This document shows positions 14,901 through 27,110 of a stretch of DNA of 64,000 nucleotides, piece after piece. Source of the stretch: Owenia fusiformis (lineage: Eukaryota > Annelida > Polychaeta > Sabellida > Oweniidae); the NCBI GenBank assembly GCA_903813345.2, contig CAIIXF020000006.1, positions 932,001 through 996,000 of the forward strand, given 5' to 3'. Numbering within the stretch: position 1 is the stretch's first letter; every line of letters begins with the position of its first letter. The notes under the pieces were generated by a model that made no database searches, had not been told where the DNA came from, and was given only the letters and a program-made list of their open reading frames with translations. Made by a program: the position numbers and the translations under genes.

Positions 14901-16931
14901 GAGGACTGCTCACTCTGGAATTCAAATATTGTCATATCAAGAAGTCTAAAACCTACCATTTCCTATAGCTTAATTTTGCCTCCTAAAAGAGATGTTCATT
15001 CACGAAATGTACCAAGCTCAGGCACAAAGGATATCTTAAACGAAGTATGATATTCTGATTTACCAGTCTCTCTATTTAACTACAGCCCCGGGGCTAGATC
15101 CTTGCGAGAGATCGTTGCTTACAATTTGTTCTTAGTATGGGCTGTGTATCAAAATAAATTTTGGGATTTGTTCGAACGTGCCATTATTTTTATTGATCGA
15201 TCACTGAAGCATTCCATTATAACTACAAAACAATCTGTTTTGGTTCCTTTGCAAGCGAAAAATAAATTAAATATTTAGCACATGAGGTTTGTGACCTCAT
15301 ATACAACCGGTTGCAGACCGTGGGTGAAAGGAACACCCAGACAGCAAACTATCCGTGGGTGTGAACTGTGAATCGGTCTCAAACAAACATGGGCACCAAA
15401 GAAATAATTTAACATATCTTTCCCGATGAGGAAAATATATACAAATTATTATCTATACTAACAAAATGTCTTTAACATTTCATATTTTCATATTTCTTAA
15501 GTGAAGCGAAATGTTAATTTCAAAAGAGAATGAAGATTGAAGACTGAGCTTTGATGCATATCAATATGATAAGTAATAATTCTTTATTTGTTCTTATAAT
15601 TTGTTCCATTAGGATATAAAGAGATCAATTCATCTTTATTTGTAATGCTCAAATAGCGAAGTAGGCCAAGAGTGTTAGGTATTGATTCATAATTTTGTCT
15701 CATTAATTATACAGGTACTAATCCCTATTAATTATGCATGGCAGTTTTCTTTACACATACCAAAACATGGGCTGGTATGTATGTATCTTTGAAAATGAAA
15801 TCCTGACAACAGTGACTTATGAGGTGACGAGTATAAGGAGGAAAATAACGTCAAGTTCTATTTTTAATGATATGCTTGTTTATAGTTGTTTGAATTTTTC
15901 TAATTCAACTTATTCCTGGTTGCCTACCTAGCCGATGACAAATAGAGGGAGATGGTATTTACAGACTCAATGATCGTCATTAATGAAGTGAATATATCCT
16001 CAATCCAGATAGTTTTACTTAACTTTTAAGATTATTTTATTACTATATTTTATTACTAAGATTGATCATCTTGAATTAAAAATCAAACTCATAAGCCCAG
16101 ATTGCGATTTTTCATAATGTTTATCAAAACAGATATAAATATTAGTAGAAACCACGTAATTGAACATGCTTTGGAAAACAGACGTTGTTGTCTTGGAGGA
16201 TGCCAGTTATTTGTAAAAACGCTATCTCTTTGCTATTTTTGGCAGTGATACGTTTCTTATAGTTTAGGACGTTCTGGCTTTTTCTTTGTATTTCTTTTTC
16301 ATCCTATAATCTCAATTCACTTTTAAGGTTTCATCGAGCATGTGCTTTATATTGTTAATGTTTAATAGTAATATAATATGTTAGTCCGTAGATACCAGTT
16401 AGCGCAATCATTAATATAATGACTGAACATGTTGTAAACCATTATCGCAATGTACTCAATTATAAATATGTATTTTATATATTCGAAAACACTATCAGCA
16501 ATCATGTAATCGCCTCTGGCAGGCGTTGACAAACTGTAATGTTTTTATTCCCGTATAAAGTAATATTAAAGAGGCCACCTGGCGGTTATTAGCTGTACTT
16601 CGCTTCAAACAAAGGATCTCACGTAATTATTGATATGCCTATATAGAATTGTTATTGCAAAACACGTGTGAGCCAATTCGTTATTAATAAAGCTTACTCC
16701 AGTTATATTAAATTAGATCTCTAATTTTCTCAAACCTAGCGCATCGTGGATTTATATTTGATTTTTAATTTAGAAGCTTACCATGAACGCGATTTTCTCG
16801 AAATAGACACCATATTGGAGTGGTAAGATACGTGGATCGTAGACAATACAGAGCAAAAAATAGGATTCTGGCTAATATCTAACGTTTAACTTACCGTCTG
16901 TAGGTAATGATGGGGTTTCCATGGAAGGCAT
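2917..16931 (-). CDS. LIM-homeodomain transcription factor, Lhx3/4 (Lim3)-like, six exons
   Basis: Exons on the minus strand: 16895-16931, 5102-5276, 4638-4891, 4124-4334, 3759-3889 and 2917-3281. All junctions are GT-AG and phases agree, giving 1173 nt or 390 residues. LIM1 spans about residues 18-68 and LIM2 about 77-131, with all Cys/His/Asp zinc ligands visible. The homeodomain is about 169-228, with recognition helix [18 protein letters not shown] (Gln50). LIM1 ([21 protein letters not shown] then RFGTKC) and the RRAKEKRLK end match the Lhx3/4 class rather than Lhx1/5. These are nuclear factors that specify neurons and pituitary cells in other animals. Oddities: the homeodomain N-half is divergent, the usual Lhx3/4 block after the homeodomain (W-G-Q-Y-F type) is not seen, and an acidic stretch with two S/T-P-A-K-K motifs follows. 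The start is the first ATG before an ACG|GTAAGT donor; a second Met lies at codon 4. A divergent paralogue is possible. Confidence 0.92.
7809..7849. repeat. (AAAC)n microsatellite
   Basis: About ten perfect copies of AAAC inside intron 1 of the LIM-homeodomain gene. On the minus strand it reads as a Phe-Val-Cys-Leu repeat inside a spurious open frame. Confidence 0.9.
12226..12322. mobile_element. 79-bp MITE, TACCCT ends, 9-bp target duplication
   Basis: The element occupies 12235-12313, starting TACCCTTTGCATTCG and ending CGCAGGGTA. It is flanked by GTACTTTAA (12226-12234) and GTACTTAAA (12314-12322), a 9-bp target duplication with one mismatch. It belongs to the same family as the copies at 25038 and 36058. 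It has no coding capacity. Confidence 0.85.
13915..14050. repeat. Imperfect inverted repeat, MITE-like
   Basis: Left arm with AGAGAGTGAGTAGTCTTGC and CTGTATCC, right arm with GGATACAG and GTAAGACTAGAGAGTGAG. The arms surround C-rich and G-rich centres. It is probably a short fold-back element inside the LIM-homeodomain intron. No target duplication was resolved. Confidence 0.5.
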
Positions 16932-16952
16932 CAGTGGTAGTGAATCTACGCT

Positions 16953-16958
16953 ATATAA
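16953..16958 (-). promoter_or_regulatory. TATA-like motif upstream of the LIM-homeodomain start codon
   Basis: TATATA on the minus strand lies only about 22 nt upstream of the ATG at 16931. That is too close for a normal 5' leader, so either translation starts at the second Met or the motif is incidental. Confidence 0.2.
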
Positions 16959-16999
16959 GTCCTAGTCTCCTCTCTCTGGAGATCGCTGTCGATCCCTCG

Positions 17000-19900
17000 A
17001 TTCACAAGATAATATTATTCTAATGTATGGAGCTCTGTGCTACTTGCCTATACTGTAGCACTAGCCTCATTTACACACTGTTGTATACTTGGGATCGAAG
17101 CCGCAAAATGTAAAGTCCGTGTACCCAATCTGTATAATTCTCACGTTTCTATGGCAACCTTTAGTCGCTAATGTCAGTTTCATAGGAAAATGTCACTTCC
17201 AGAGAGTACATAAGAGAAATATTTACTAGGCTCTCTCTGAATCGGAAAATTCCTGAATTAACCTTTACTCTAGCTATGGAGTGGTCTGTCTCGATCTGGC
17301 TTCAAATGAATGGCTCTAAACAATGGTCCCCGCTTTCTATTGTTGTGCGTGGTTCCTGGTGAGTCTCAGCCGAGAGTTTTGCTGTTGTTAACGGGTTCTT
17401 TGTAGAACTGACAGATCTGTCGTGTGTGTTTGGAACCAATGGGTTGACCAAACCAGTATTCAATCAGTATCTCAGTGCTAGCGCTAATTAGTATCTCTAT
17501 GCAGCGTGTAATGTGATTCATAATTAGACCAGTATCAGATGTTGGTTGGTCGGTGTAAAGCAAGGTGGCGCAACCAGACCCCTTATTTTGACTGTTTGGT
17601 GTCTTTGTCTTAGCTGCACTACTTAGTCCACCACCTGTTTCCGAAATGTGAATTGGACGGATTTAATAATTATGTAAATATTACCCCCTAACCTGGTCTT
17701 GTCTTGCATTGATTACAGTGATTGCATGATCTGAAAAATAGTTTTACTTTTAGTAGTCAAAATTGTCAGATTTAATAGATCTGTATGAATAGTTCACTAT
17801 ACTATACCAGCGTTCTATGTATCATTGTTTGAATGGAGCAACGCTATTTATTGGACACCACCAAATCATTTGTATCAATTATAAACAGACGACCTTGAAA
17901 TTTTTATTTAATACAGCCAAATAAATCCTGTATTATGATAGAGTTGAAAAAATCGAAATGAAATACCTAAACGGCGATCAAATCAAAGAGTCTTAAGTGA
18001 TGAAAAATTACCATGGAATACGATGAATAGCGCGTTTGAAGATACAATCAATGCCCTTTTATAGAATAAGATGTAGGATTATTTGACATTGCATTAATTA
18101 TTCTGTCCTTCCATTTATCAATGCATGGATTACATAGGTAATCACAACATTTCTGTACTACAAATAGACATTGGTTTGCACTTTATAAAATATATGAGTT
18201 GTAATAGGTTCCATGCAAAAATCAATTAATATGAAATGTCTTTGTCAAAGAAGGTCCTTTAAAGGTAAACTTTGAAGTAATGTAGACCTTACAAAAAATC
18301 CAAGTGACTTCGAATTGTACGTTGTCAAGAAAAACAAAAGTATATGAATTATTATCAGCAATCAAACAATACTTTAAATGGTTACTGACAATTCCTTAAA
18401 GCAGTTAGTAATAAGTTTAGTAAACATTATGTCCATACATTCATTTCTGACATGTAAATGTAAGATTTTGTGAAGGAGCTGAAAGGCAATCAGAGGTCGC
18501 ATGGCAGTCGCGTGCGACAGCTGGTTAAAATGATAACAAAACCTTTCAGTTCGTTTTCAGCTGCCTTCTAATCAGAGCAATTGGGTACAATCAAGCACTC
18601 GATGGGTAATAGTCAGTGTACCTGTAGTATTTGTTGGATTGGAGTTGATATTATTGTAAAACCACAATCAGTGATTTTGGAACACCGGTCATTTTTCTCT
18701 GATCTGTAGCTGATGAGATAACATTCTTATTATGTTATCCTCATAATATAATACAGCGTAAATGTTTAAATTTATAAATAAAGAAGGAAAAACAAGTTCT
18801 TGAAAAGGCTAATCTTACATTAAGTCTCTGGGTGTGGTCCCCGTGTATCTTGAATTCCCTGTGATTACCCCAGTTCTCTACCCAGAAAAACGTAATGGGG
18901 GGAGGGGGGGGGCAAGGGATTGATTAGGGTTTGCTGACTGTCTCAAATCATAAAAAATGTCTCAGATGATAATAGTATCATTAACTTTGTGTATTAACTG
19001 TCTTCTTACAAAAAACAATAATAATATAATAATAGTACTGTCTTATCTGTGTATTTAATGTCTTACATAATATTTTTATGTTATTATCTTGACCAAGGAC
19101 GTCAAGGTTGACGTCCTCGTCTTGACCAAGGACGACAAAAAGAAGGTCGCCTTTTCATATAATTGTAATTATATCATATACCGCTGTGTATTTTATACCA
19201 CAAACTTGGAAGACTACCATGTGTACTTTCCTTTGCAAGTCCCTGCTTAACAGCATGTCAATTGACATGCAGTTTTTACAGAACATCCTTTACATCAGAT
19301 GATTCTCTGGTCAGTTTATCAAGAACATCTAATATCCTGGATTGAATAAGGGCGTAAGCTGCAAAACATGCTTAGCATCTGTAATAATAAAATGTTTTGT
19401 TGCTAGATAGATGATTCTGAGTGTAGAAGGCTTATTCTCTAAAAGCAGGAATTCAGACTCTGGGACACCTCGCACTCTAAGACGGAGGAAGGGACACAGT
19501 TGATGATTTCTGAAGCATGGATCCGTGTCGCGTACGCAATTGAATATGTGACTAATTCTAGCTCGAGTCAGCTAGGGGGTGAAAAGATTGCAAGCAACAT
19601 TTAAGACTAATCAAATCATCTCCTTCACTTTTAAAATCTAGCCAACATGTGATGTCTCAAAAATGATCAATGTATATTGTTGATTAAAGGCATGTACGAA
19701 AGGAAACATTTATTTGTGCATCACACTTTAAAATATTCTGCCTCTCTTGTAAGCTTTCAGTAAATATATTAAATCATAAGATATGCCTATTTTCGAAGTC
19801 CAACAGTTCTAAGTTTAAGAATCGAAAGAGAATGTCCCTTTTTCAATTCTTTGGAATTTAGACATAGATGCATCTTAAATCATGAATAACATTTATATAT

Positions 19901-20609
19901 CATGTTTATTTCATTAGATATCTCATTTATTAATTCAGAAAATAAGATTAGGAATTGTAAGAAAGATATTGGCATAATTTTTGAAAAGTTTGCTTCCGAT
20001 ATTTTATCCTCTGTAATGCATATCTCTCCCTTCAAATTCATTTAAAATGAAGTTATTGAAAGTTATTGATTTATTGGCAACCCATTTGAGCAAAAAATCA
20101 ATAAAATGTCATGTAGACATCCACATTTATTATTTTCAGAACGAAATTCATGAATATTTCTGTCTTTAAATTCCCTATTTTAGCGTTTTTTTCGTTATTT
20201 ACAGGATGACAAGGAATGGCATGACAAGGAATGATATGAGACTGTAGATATTGTATAACCTATTTTGGGGGAAGTTACTCACTAGATCCGATTATATTGT
20301 TTTTTCAAATTCAATTAATGTAGAAAATACAATAAATTTATTCTCTTATCCATGAGAGGATACATTTATTCATTTGCTTTTTTATCTCAGTTTCAGTCCT
20401 ACTGTAACATAAAACTACAGCGGTGACATCACAAACAAAAAATTGCGGTAAATCGAAATTTTATTTTATCAGGATGATCAAGCAACCATTCACTTTTCCT
20501 TATGATTATGTATCTTGTAATATTAATATTTTTATATTAAGTATCATGATATTGTATAGCAAATATGACCCAACACGTGTTGCCATCTATTAATATTAGT
20601 ACTTACTAT
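17000..20609. other. Upstream flank of the LIM-homeodomain gene, no gene seen
   Basis: AT-rich, non-repetitive to the eye apart from a short G-run near 18899 and a duplicated motif at 19090-19137 (GACCAAGGACG, with a GACGTC palindrome). No splice-consistent coding exon was found. It presumably contains the promoter of the minus-strand gene. Confidence 0.5.
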
Positions 20610-21137
20610 TAACACCCCAGTCACATTTGTCGTACAGAGGCCGTGCGTCGACCGCAGATCAATTAAATCAGTGAAATTCTGCGGCGAGCGTAGAAAAACT
20701 ACGCTCGCCTTGCGGTCTCCGTACGGCGTATCCAGTTTTTTTACAGGCACAGAAAGGTCCAATTGTGGCCGCACGTCGGATTTGCCGTTGACTTGCGTCT
20801 GCTGTAGGGTTTGATGAGTAATGTACATTTGGAAACAGTTTTTATGTCCGTTTTCGGTCATATATTTGCTGTAAACACAACACAAAACGTATACTGTTTA
20901 ATATAAGGTGTAAGGTCACTGATACCACAGCAACTTATATTTCACTTGCACTTTTTATTCGATACTATATCGTAATCCTTAATCAACAGAAATTCAAAAA
21001 CTCGCCGTGCGACTGCCGTAGAAAATGTGACTGCAAAAGTATCCGACCGCAGAAATTCCACGGCGAGCGTAGAAAAGTTACTGACCGCAGAATTAATAGA
21101 CCGCACGGTCGCCGTAGGAAATGTGACTGGGGTGTTA
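20610..21137. mobile_element. 528-bp MITE with TAACACCCCAGTCACATTT inverted ends
   Basis: The left end TAACACCCCAGTCACATTT at 20610 is matched by its reverse complement ending at 21137. The outermost TA could be the target duplication, as in Tc1/mariner-type insertion. The interior contains a near-perfect hairpin, GCGAGCGTAG around AAAAA with CTACGCTCGC, at about 20682-20708. It also has repeated GCGGCGAGCGTAG and CCGCA motifs. No transposase frame is present. Confidence 0.8.
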
Positions 21138-21705
21138 GTGATGATAGAAATTATTCTGTCTACGTACTATCGTAATACCTGATGTATCATTACAAAATCA
21201 TACCCTGAAGGTAAACCATATTATACTAGGCTCTTAATAGGGAAACAATCCATGTTTGATGCTTGGTGGTGAAAGATCCAGAGTAGTATTTACAAAATGC
21301 TAGCTACCACAATTTGGAACAAAAATAAATGCAAATAAGAAAGACAAGTCACTCCTCACAAACGTTGAAGTAATTCAATAATCTATACATTTGTTTTATC
21401 TATTTGTTATTTCTTTTATTTATTACACATATAATTTATTACACATCCTGTGTCACAGTTACAGTCTTACCAACCGCTTCATTATTTGTATATAAATAGA
21501 ATATTGTATACTCAATACAACATATATCAGGGTTTATACCACTCTAAGTCCAATTACAGTTGTATAACATGGGTCTATAACAACGATATACAGTGGAGAG
21601 TGGTATATCGTCATCGTATACAACTCCTCCGTATACACTCCAGCGTATACCACTGTAGAAGTGCATTCTGGGAACTAATGAATAAAAAAATCATGAAAAT
21701 TTTCA

Positions 21706-21786
21706 TGATTTCCTAGAATCAAGTGACGTCATAAATGGTTCCGGCATGATTTGCTAGAATCAAGCCACGTCATAAATGGTTCGAGA
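21706..21786. repeat. Two-copy tandem repeat, about 45 bp, with ACGTCATAAATGG
   Basis: Two successive copies of GATT(T)CCTAGAATCAAG then ACGTCATAAATGGTTC. The first copy contains TGACGTCA, a CRE/ATF-type palindrome; the second has CCACGTCA. No nearby promoter is evident. Confidence 0.6.
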
Positions 21787-21890
21787 TCAACATCAGCATT
21801 ATTGAGTTGGCTATGGGATATTTTTATGGTTTTTAATTGTTATGATTGTGTTCGAATCAACTGTACTTGAACTGAGAGTGGCATAATAAG

Positions 21891-22036
21891 ATTATATAAT
21901 GGTTCATTCTGTATATCGTGCATTTTATACTCTCGTGAGGATATAATATATTCACTCGTTCGCTACGCTCACTTGTGAATATATCATATACTCACTCGAG
22001 TATAAACACGATATACAGAAAGAACCATTATATAAC
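21891..22036. repeat. Fold-back palindrome
   Basis: Arms of about 65 bp, starting TATATAATGGTTC and ending GAACCATTATATA, around a short centre TTCGCTACGCTC. The arms differ by small substitutions and indels. It could form a long hairpin if transcribed. Its centre resembles those of the palindromes at 20.7 kb and 38.1 kb. Confidence 0.8.
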
Positions 22037-22097
22037 CTCATAGTATATATCCTTCACACTTCATATCAACTTCATATATCACCCGCATGCTTCATCT

Positions 22098-23410
22098 AGG
22101 GGAGGCCGGGGCAAAACGGGACACAGTTTCAGGCAGGCTGTCAGACAAAAATGAATACACATTACATTTGGCATTCTAATTAATGTTTACTTTTAAATAA
22201 ATTCAAGAAGAAATGGAATGATATATCTTTTGAATACAGCGAATTTGTTAGGGGTAACCGGGGTAAAATGGAACATCAATATAAACTTAAACTTCAAAAT
22301 GTACCATTACCTCAGATGATATACATATTATTTGATTCAATCGATTCAGTACTTTTAAATTATTTCATTATTTTGTATTTTAACTTTGAAGGTATTAATG
22401 AGATCTTGATGTATTGGGTATTTTTATTTTTTTAGAAAAATAATGTTTAATTTTTTTTATAAAATAAAATATTTTCTTTACTGGACATATTTTTAGTTTG
22501 TATAACTATCAGATACATAGGGGTAATATTAAAAGTGAACCACTAAAACTGATAAATATTCAAGTTTAAGGGAACCGCAATACCCAGCTGCCATCGATGT
22601 TATTTCCCCAGAATTAGCCACCTGGTGGCGAAACAGGTACCTACTCGCATCTAAGTAATTTAAATGAAAGCGATGCGATTAACCAGGGTGGTCTAAAATT
22701 TTAAGTTAGTTCCGCAATAATTTCAACTATATTTTAAAACCTTTGAAAGTAACGAATATGACAAATTGTCATATATAAAGATATCAAGAAGGTGTGTTTT
22801 GGTTCAAAAATGAAAACTTGAACTAAAACTAAAAAACAATTATCACCGCTGGGTTTCGAACCCACTCCATCATAGGCTAAGCAAATGGGCTCATAAAAGG
22901 CCCAAACATCCCAAAAATTGCAACAGTTTTTAAATTAGTCTTATATTATGTATTGATATCAGTTGAAAAACATATCAAAAGTATAGAAAAATGTATGCAG
23001 TGGACAAATATGAAATTTCACTTCCTAGGTACCCCCTACAGCCCTACCCCAAAATTGAGTATTGGTAGGAAACAATTTTTTCTTCCCAAATGGAATACTT
23101 TAGTCAAGTATTCAAGCTTTATTATGATAGATAACATATTCACAAATAATTAAAATATTATTTTAATCATTTTTGAGACCAGTAATTGGTCATTTGACCC
23201 CAAAGTATAACAAAATAGGCACAAAACAGGCATGTTATCACATATCTATTTAGATATTTTAGGATCAGTTTGTCAGAAAAACATGAAAAAAATCATGGTG
23301 TTACATATTCATATGAACTTCATATTTGGAGAGTGTCAGAATTCTAACGTGTATACTTAGGAAGAAAAAAATTACTTCATTTTCATAGTTTTGCCCCACC
23401 CACTATAGGG
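22098..23410. mobile_element. Degenerate transposon-like segment with GGGGCAAAAC ends
   Basis: Begins with AGGGGAGGCCGGGGCAAAAC and ends with GTTTTGCCCCACCCACTATA, suggesting eroded inverted ends. It includes GGTATTAATGAGATCTTG, also found in the fold-back at 40.7 kb. It also includes a block (22905-23037) repeated in inverted orientation at 26982-27110. No coding capacity was found. Confidence 0.45.
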
Positions 23411-24300
23411 GAGACTATAGTTTTTATGACTAACTCCCACAATGCATCACATTTGTGTTAGAGTTGACATCTAAATCGTTTATATAGGCTTGTCATCATC
23501 TAAAATACAAGTTTTGTGAAGGTTTATACCTTATTAGTATGAAAAATAGGAATTATTAGTTGCACCAGGTGTGACCTCACTTTTATTTGATGAATAATTA
23601 CAAATCACCACTTTGATATTAGGGTATTAGGGTATTTGATAACTGCTATACTAGGCTTATCTAAATAAATAATGTAAGTTGTAGTTTCTGTGCAATTTAA
23701 TATTGTTTAAATTAAAATTATTAATTACAATCCGCAATTACAAAATTTGCATATATTTAAATCCATCAGATAAATAAATCATCACATAGGAGTACATTAC
23801 TATGGAACTATCAATTGGATGTATAATGCTGTAGAAACTAATTTATGGTTATTAAACGGAATTTAAACTGATAGAGCACATTTAAATCTCAGATATCTGG
23901 GGAGTCTTTCATTAATATAATTTCAGTGCGTAGGAATGATGGTAATTCTGTCTGTCAGGTTGGAAAACATTGAGTGTGCATGTGCTACATTCAGAATCGG
24001 ATGCAGATATTGTGATTGTGAAAACTGTAATCCAAAGTGTCCAAACCTCAAATACAGTTCTCATACAGATCTCCTTGTGTACACAAACTTCAACATTTTC
24101 CTCAAACCTGAACCAAAAGCAGTAACCCAAGAAACAAAATGTTGGAATATAAATGAAATAAGATTGTCTTTTGTTTATCTTTTCTGGGGTGTGACACCGC
24201 ATTCTGGTTATACCTGGCATAGACAAGAAGCTATCATTGAGGCAGATAAAAAAGATAGAGTTCTTGAGAAAACAAGCGGTTGTTTTTAAATTACCAAATG

Positions 24301-24777
24301 GGTCGTTTCGGTAACAAAATGTCTAAACGTCGAAGGTACGATTTTTCTTTTTTCTTTTTTTCACGCGTTATAGGCAGAATCCCCACGATGTTTTTTCTTA
24401 CCATCGTGATCGTGTATCAGTATCATATGTTTTAGAAAATGTACATGTTTGCGCAAAATTAGCTCAGAAGACAACAGAATTGTTGATTTAATTCCTTACT
24501 AAGTTACATAAACGATTTGGGTCAAAAGTGCAGATCTTAACTGTTTATCGAAATACCGTTTATGTAAATAAAGTGAGGAATTAAATCGACGATTATGTTG
24601 TCTTCTGAACTATTTGTTCGCAAATATGTACATTTTTTAAACACATAATACTGATACAATTTTGTGATAACAATGTTGTGGAAATTCTGCCTACAACGTG
24701 TGAAATAAGGAAAAAAGAAAAATCATACCTTCGATGTTCCGACATTTTGTTACAACGTAATTAAGTGGAAACCAGTG
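24301..24777. mobile_element. MITE, GTTTCGGTAAC family, copy 1 (left end eroded)
   Basis: Long inverted arms: GTCGAAGGTACGATTTTTC on the left and GAAAAATCATACCTTCGAT on the right. The right terminus is CCAGTG at 24777. The left terminus has lost CACTGG, yet AAATG flanks both sides (24296-24300 and 24778-24782). Same family as 31556-31943 and 32841-33259. Confidence 0.8.
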
Positions 24778-24996
24778 AAATGCAAGCAACTCTGTCATTG
24801 CAGAGGAACATGCTCTTTTGTCAATTTAAGGTGGAAAAACGGTGAAACCCTAACTGAACTTAGGCTTCAAAAATTCTATTAAAAGAGAACAGCAAGATCT
24901 GAATTATTGCAGCCCCGTGTTCTTCCTCCAATTTCTGATATTTGTGCAAATACCTCCATTACTGATTATGAAAATAATGGTGACTAAATAATGAAC

Positions 24997-25372
24997 ACTG
25001 GCGGATCTGGGGGCCGCGCCCCCCCCCCCCCTTGGGTTACCCTTTGCATTCGTTTGACTTCACTCCTTAAAAGAGAACTTCGTCTTCGTCTGTAGTTTAA
25101 CTAGACTCTGCACGCAGGGTACCCTTGGGTGGGCCCAGAAAAAAATAGGGCCTGAAAAAGGCCTTAAGGCCCCGAAAAGTGGGCCTTTTTGGTCATTAGT
25201 GGGCCTTTTAAGGCCTTATTTTTTAATTACAGGCCACATTTGAAGATAATGGGCCTCAATGTTTCAAAATTTAGGGTTTTAGGGGCCCAAATTTTTTTTC
25301 CCGCGCAAGCCCAGATGTTTTTTTCTCAGACCTGAAATTTGCCCCCCCCCCTTGTTGGTTCCCAGATCCACG
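24997..25372. mobile_element. hAT-like MITE with GGCGGATCTGGG ends, interrupted
   Basis: Starts CACTGGCGGATCTGGG and ends with CCCAGATCCACG. The interior is homopurine/homopyrimidine-rich (GGGCC, AAGGCC, GGGCCC runs). It contains a nested 84-bp MITE at 25038-25121. A second family member lies at 53449-53723. It is non-coding. Confidence 0.65.
25029..25130. mobile_element. 84-bp MITE, TACCCT ends, perfect 9-bp target duplication
   Basis: The element at 25038-25121 starts TACCCTTTGCATTCGTTTG and ends CACGCAGGGTA. It is flanked by a perfect CCCTTGGGT duplication (25029-25037 and 25122-25130). It inserted into the hAT-like MITE, so it is the younger of the two. Confidence 0.92.
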
Positions 25373-25698
25373 TACCCTTAATGAAGTTTGGTGATAGACA
25401 AGTTTGTAACTGATTGTTGCCATATATGACGGTTAAGATTACAAAATTAAGGCAGCTTTTTGACAATGAACATAACGTAATCGAACCATGCCCTGTATAA
25501 AGACCCCGATAAAGACCAGGGATTTACTTTGTTTTACACTAGTTAACTCAGTAGGATTTATTAACGTAGAAACCTTTTCCTCATTAATTATTGAATTTCA
25601 TCTTGAAATCCAATTCTTCAGTTGAACTTCTTCATTTCATTTCTCAATATCACTGTGTGGTTAAGAACACCTTAGTCAAAAGTAACAATTTTTCCTTA

Positions 25699-26245
25699 TA
25701 CAGGGCGAGCCAAAAAGGTAACCCAAACAAATCTTAATAACTCAGTCCAGTCATCCTGCATGAGTTGAGTCTTGGTCAATGTATTATCAATCTACCCAAT
25801 CTCAGTGGTCTATCTCTAGTGGTCACGATTTTATGGCCATTTTATACCATGCCATGAAATATGGGTGTCATGCCTGGAGGCCAACTTGAACGTATCGTGC
25901 GTAGTTGTTCAAATCAAGAGCATAAAAATCTTGTGTTATGGCTCTCATCTTCATTCTTATCTCTTGTTTTAATGTTTCAAGTGTTGCTAGTATAGAAGAA
26001 AGGTCCACAGATAAAAAAAACTTGACTTGGCATTGATGTCCAGTCAGTTAGGCACATTTCGATATTTTGAGCACAGTTTGTAAATGGCCATAAAATCGTG
26101 ACTATTAAGGATAGATCAATGACACTAAGCAGAATGAAAGAACATTGAACAAGGTAATTGTGCCAAATATGATGTCAAACCCATGCTGAATGACTGGGTT
26201 ATTAACAAACATTTGGTTGGGTTACCTTTTTTGGCTCATACTGTA
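25699..26245. mobile_element. Tc1/mariner-type non-autonomous element with TA flanks
   Basis: The element at 25701-26243 has inverted ends CAGGGCGAGCCAAAAAGG... and ...CCTTTTTTGGCTCATACTG, each flanked by TA. The ends match for about 30 bp. The 543-bp interior has no transposase frame, so it is a non-autonomous mariner-like copy. Confidence 0.85.
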
Positions 26246-26981
26246 TTAATAAACTGATGACAGGGACAGGGATATTTAACATTTTGTTGCCTTTTCAAGG
26301 ATATTTTTAGACCACTGATTCTACTTAATTTCTAACAAATCGTTCTCTGTTCTACCAGAAAAGGTATATTATATATCAAATTGAATTTAAAGGGAAAAAC
26401 ATTTGATAATTTAGCAGTTATCAACTAAAAGTAGGGCTTCCCCTATATTTCACCTGGCATTTGCTGTTTTTTTTTACTTTTTTTTACACAATTCTTTCCT
26501 GAAAACATCAAAAAACTGATTTCAGGACAAAATAAGCCTTTACAAATAATTTAGTTGTGCTATTGAGTTCAAATATGACATATCTTTGAAGTAATTAATC
26601 AAAAGTAAGGTCACCCCAAAAGTGGGTGTGGTAAAATATTGAAATTTCAAATATTATTTTCACCCTTAATATTCACTTAATGACCCTGATACTTATCAAA
26701 TACAATGGTCAGGTGTACAATAACCTCCTTGATTTTTTTCATGCAATTCAGATAAATTGATACAGAAATAGATACATTGTTAAATTAAATACGGGCTATT
26801 TGATGGCCTATTTTCGGATAATTGGGGCTAGAAATGCCAATTTTTGCACTCAAATAGTTGGTTAACAATTTTTAGTTGCTCTTATGTCAGTAAACTATCA
26901 TAATATTACTCGTTTAGTTGACAAGAGCATTCTATTTTGAAATAAAAAAATATTTACAATCCCATACTCAAATTTGGAGGG

Positions 26982-27110
26982 GGGTACCTAGAATGTGACA
27001 TTTCACATTTGTCCACTGCATATATTTTTCTATATTTTTGATATGTTTTTCAACTGGTATCAATATACAATATAAGCCTAATTTAAAAACTGTTGCAATT
27101 TTTGGGATGT
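26982..27110. repeat. Inverted duplicate of the 22905-23037 block
   Basis: Contains GGTACCTAGAATGTGA, GTCCACTGCATATATTTTTC and TTGCAATTTTTGGGATGTT. These are reverse complements of segments in 22905-23037, with substitutions. It probably reflects two insertions of one element in opposite orientation. Confidence 0.75.

Larger units (their letters stand above)
5277..16894 (-). other. Intron 1 of the LIM-homeodomain gene (11.6 kb)
   Basis: Long first intron between the short N-terminal exon and the LIM1 exon. It contains an AAAC microsatellite near 7809-7849, a 79-bp MITE at 12235-12313 and otherwise AT-rich unique sequence. No other gene is supported: the open frames here are short and low-complexity or lack splice context. 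Large first introns of developmental homeobox genes often hold enhancers, but no element could be singled out by eye. Confidence 0.75.

Noticed and set aside
22835-22900. tRNA-like box B (GGGTTCGAAACCC) on the minus strand
   Set aside because: No convincing box A, cloverleaf or CCA-end fold could be drawn; at most a scrap of a tRNA-derived repeat.
23912-24289. Overlapping open frames of 104 and 117 residues on opposite strands
   Set aside because: No splice signals, recognisable domain or start context; both strands being open in the same place argues for chance.
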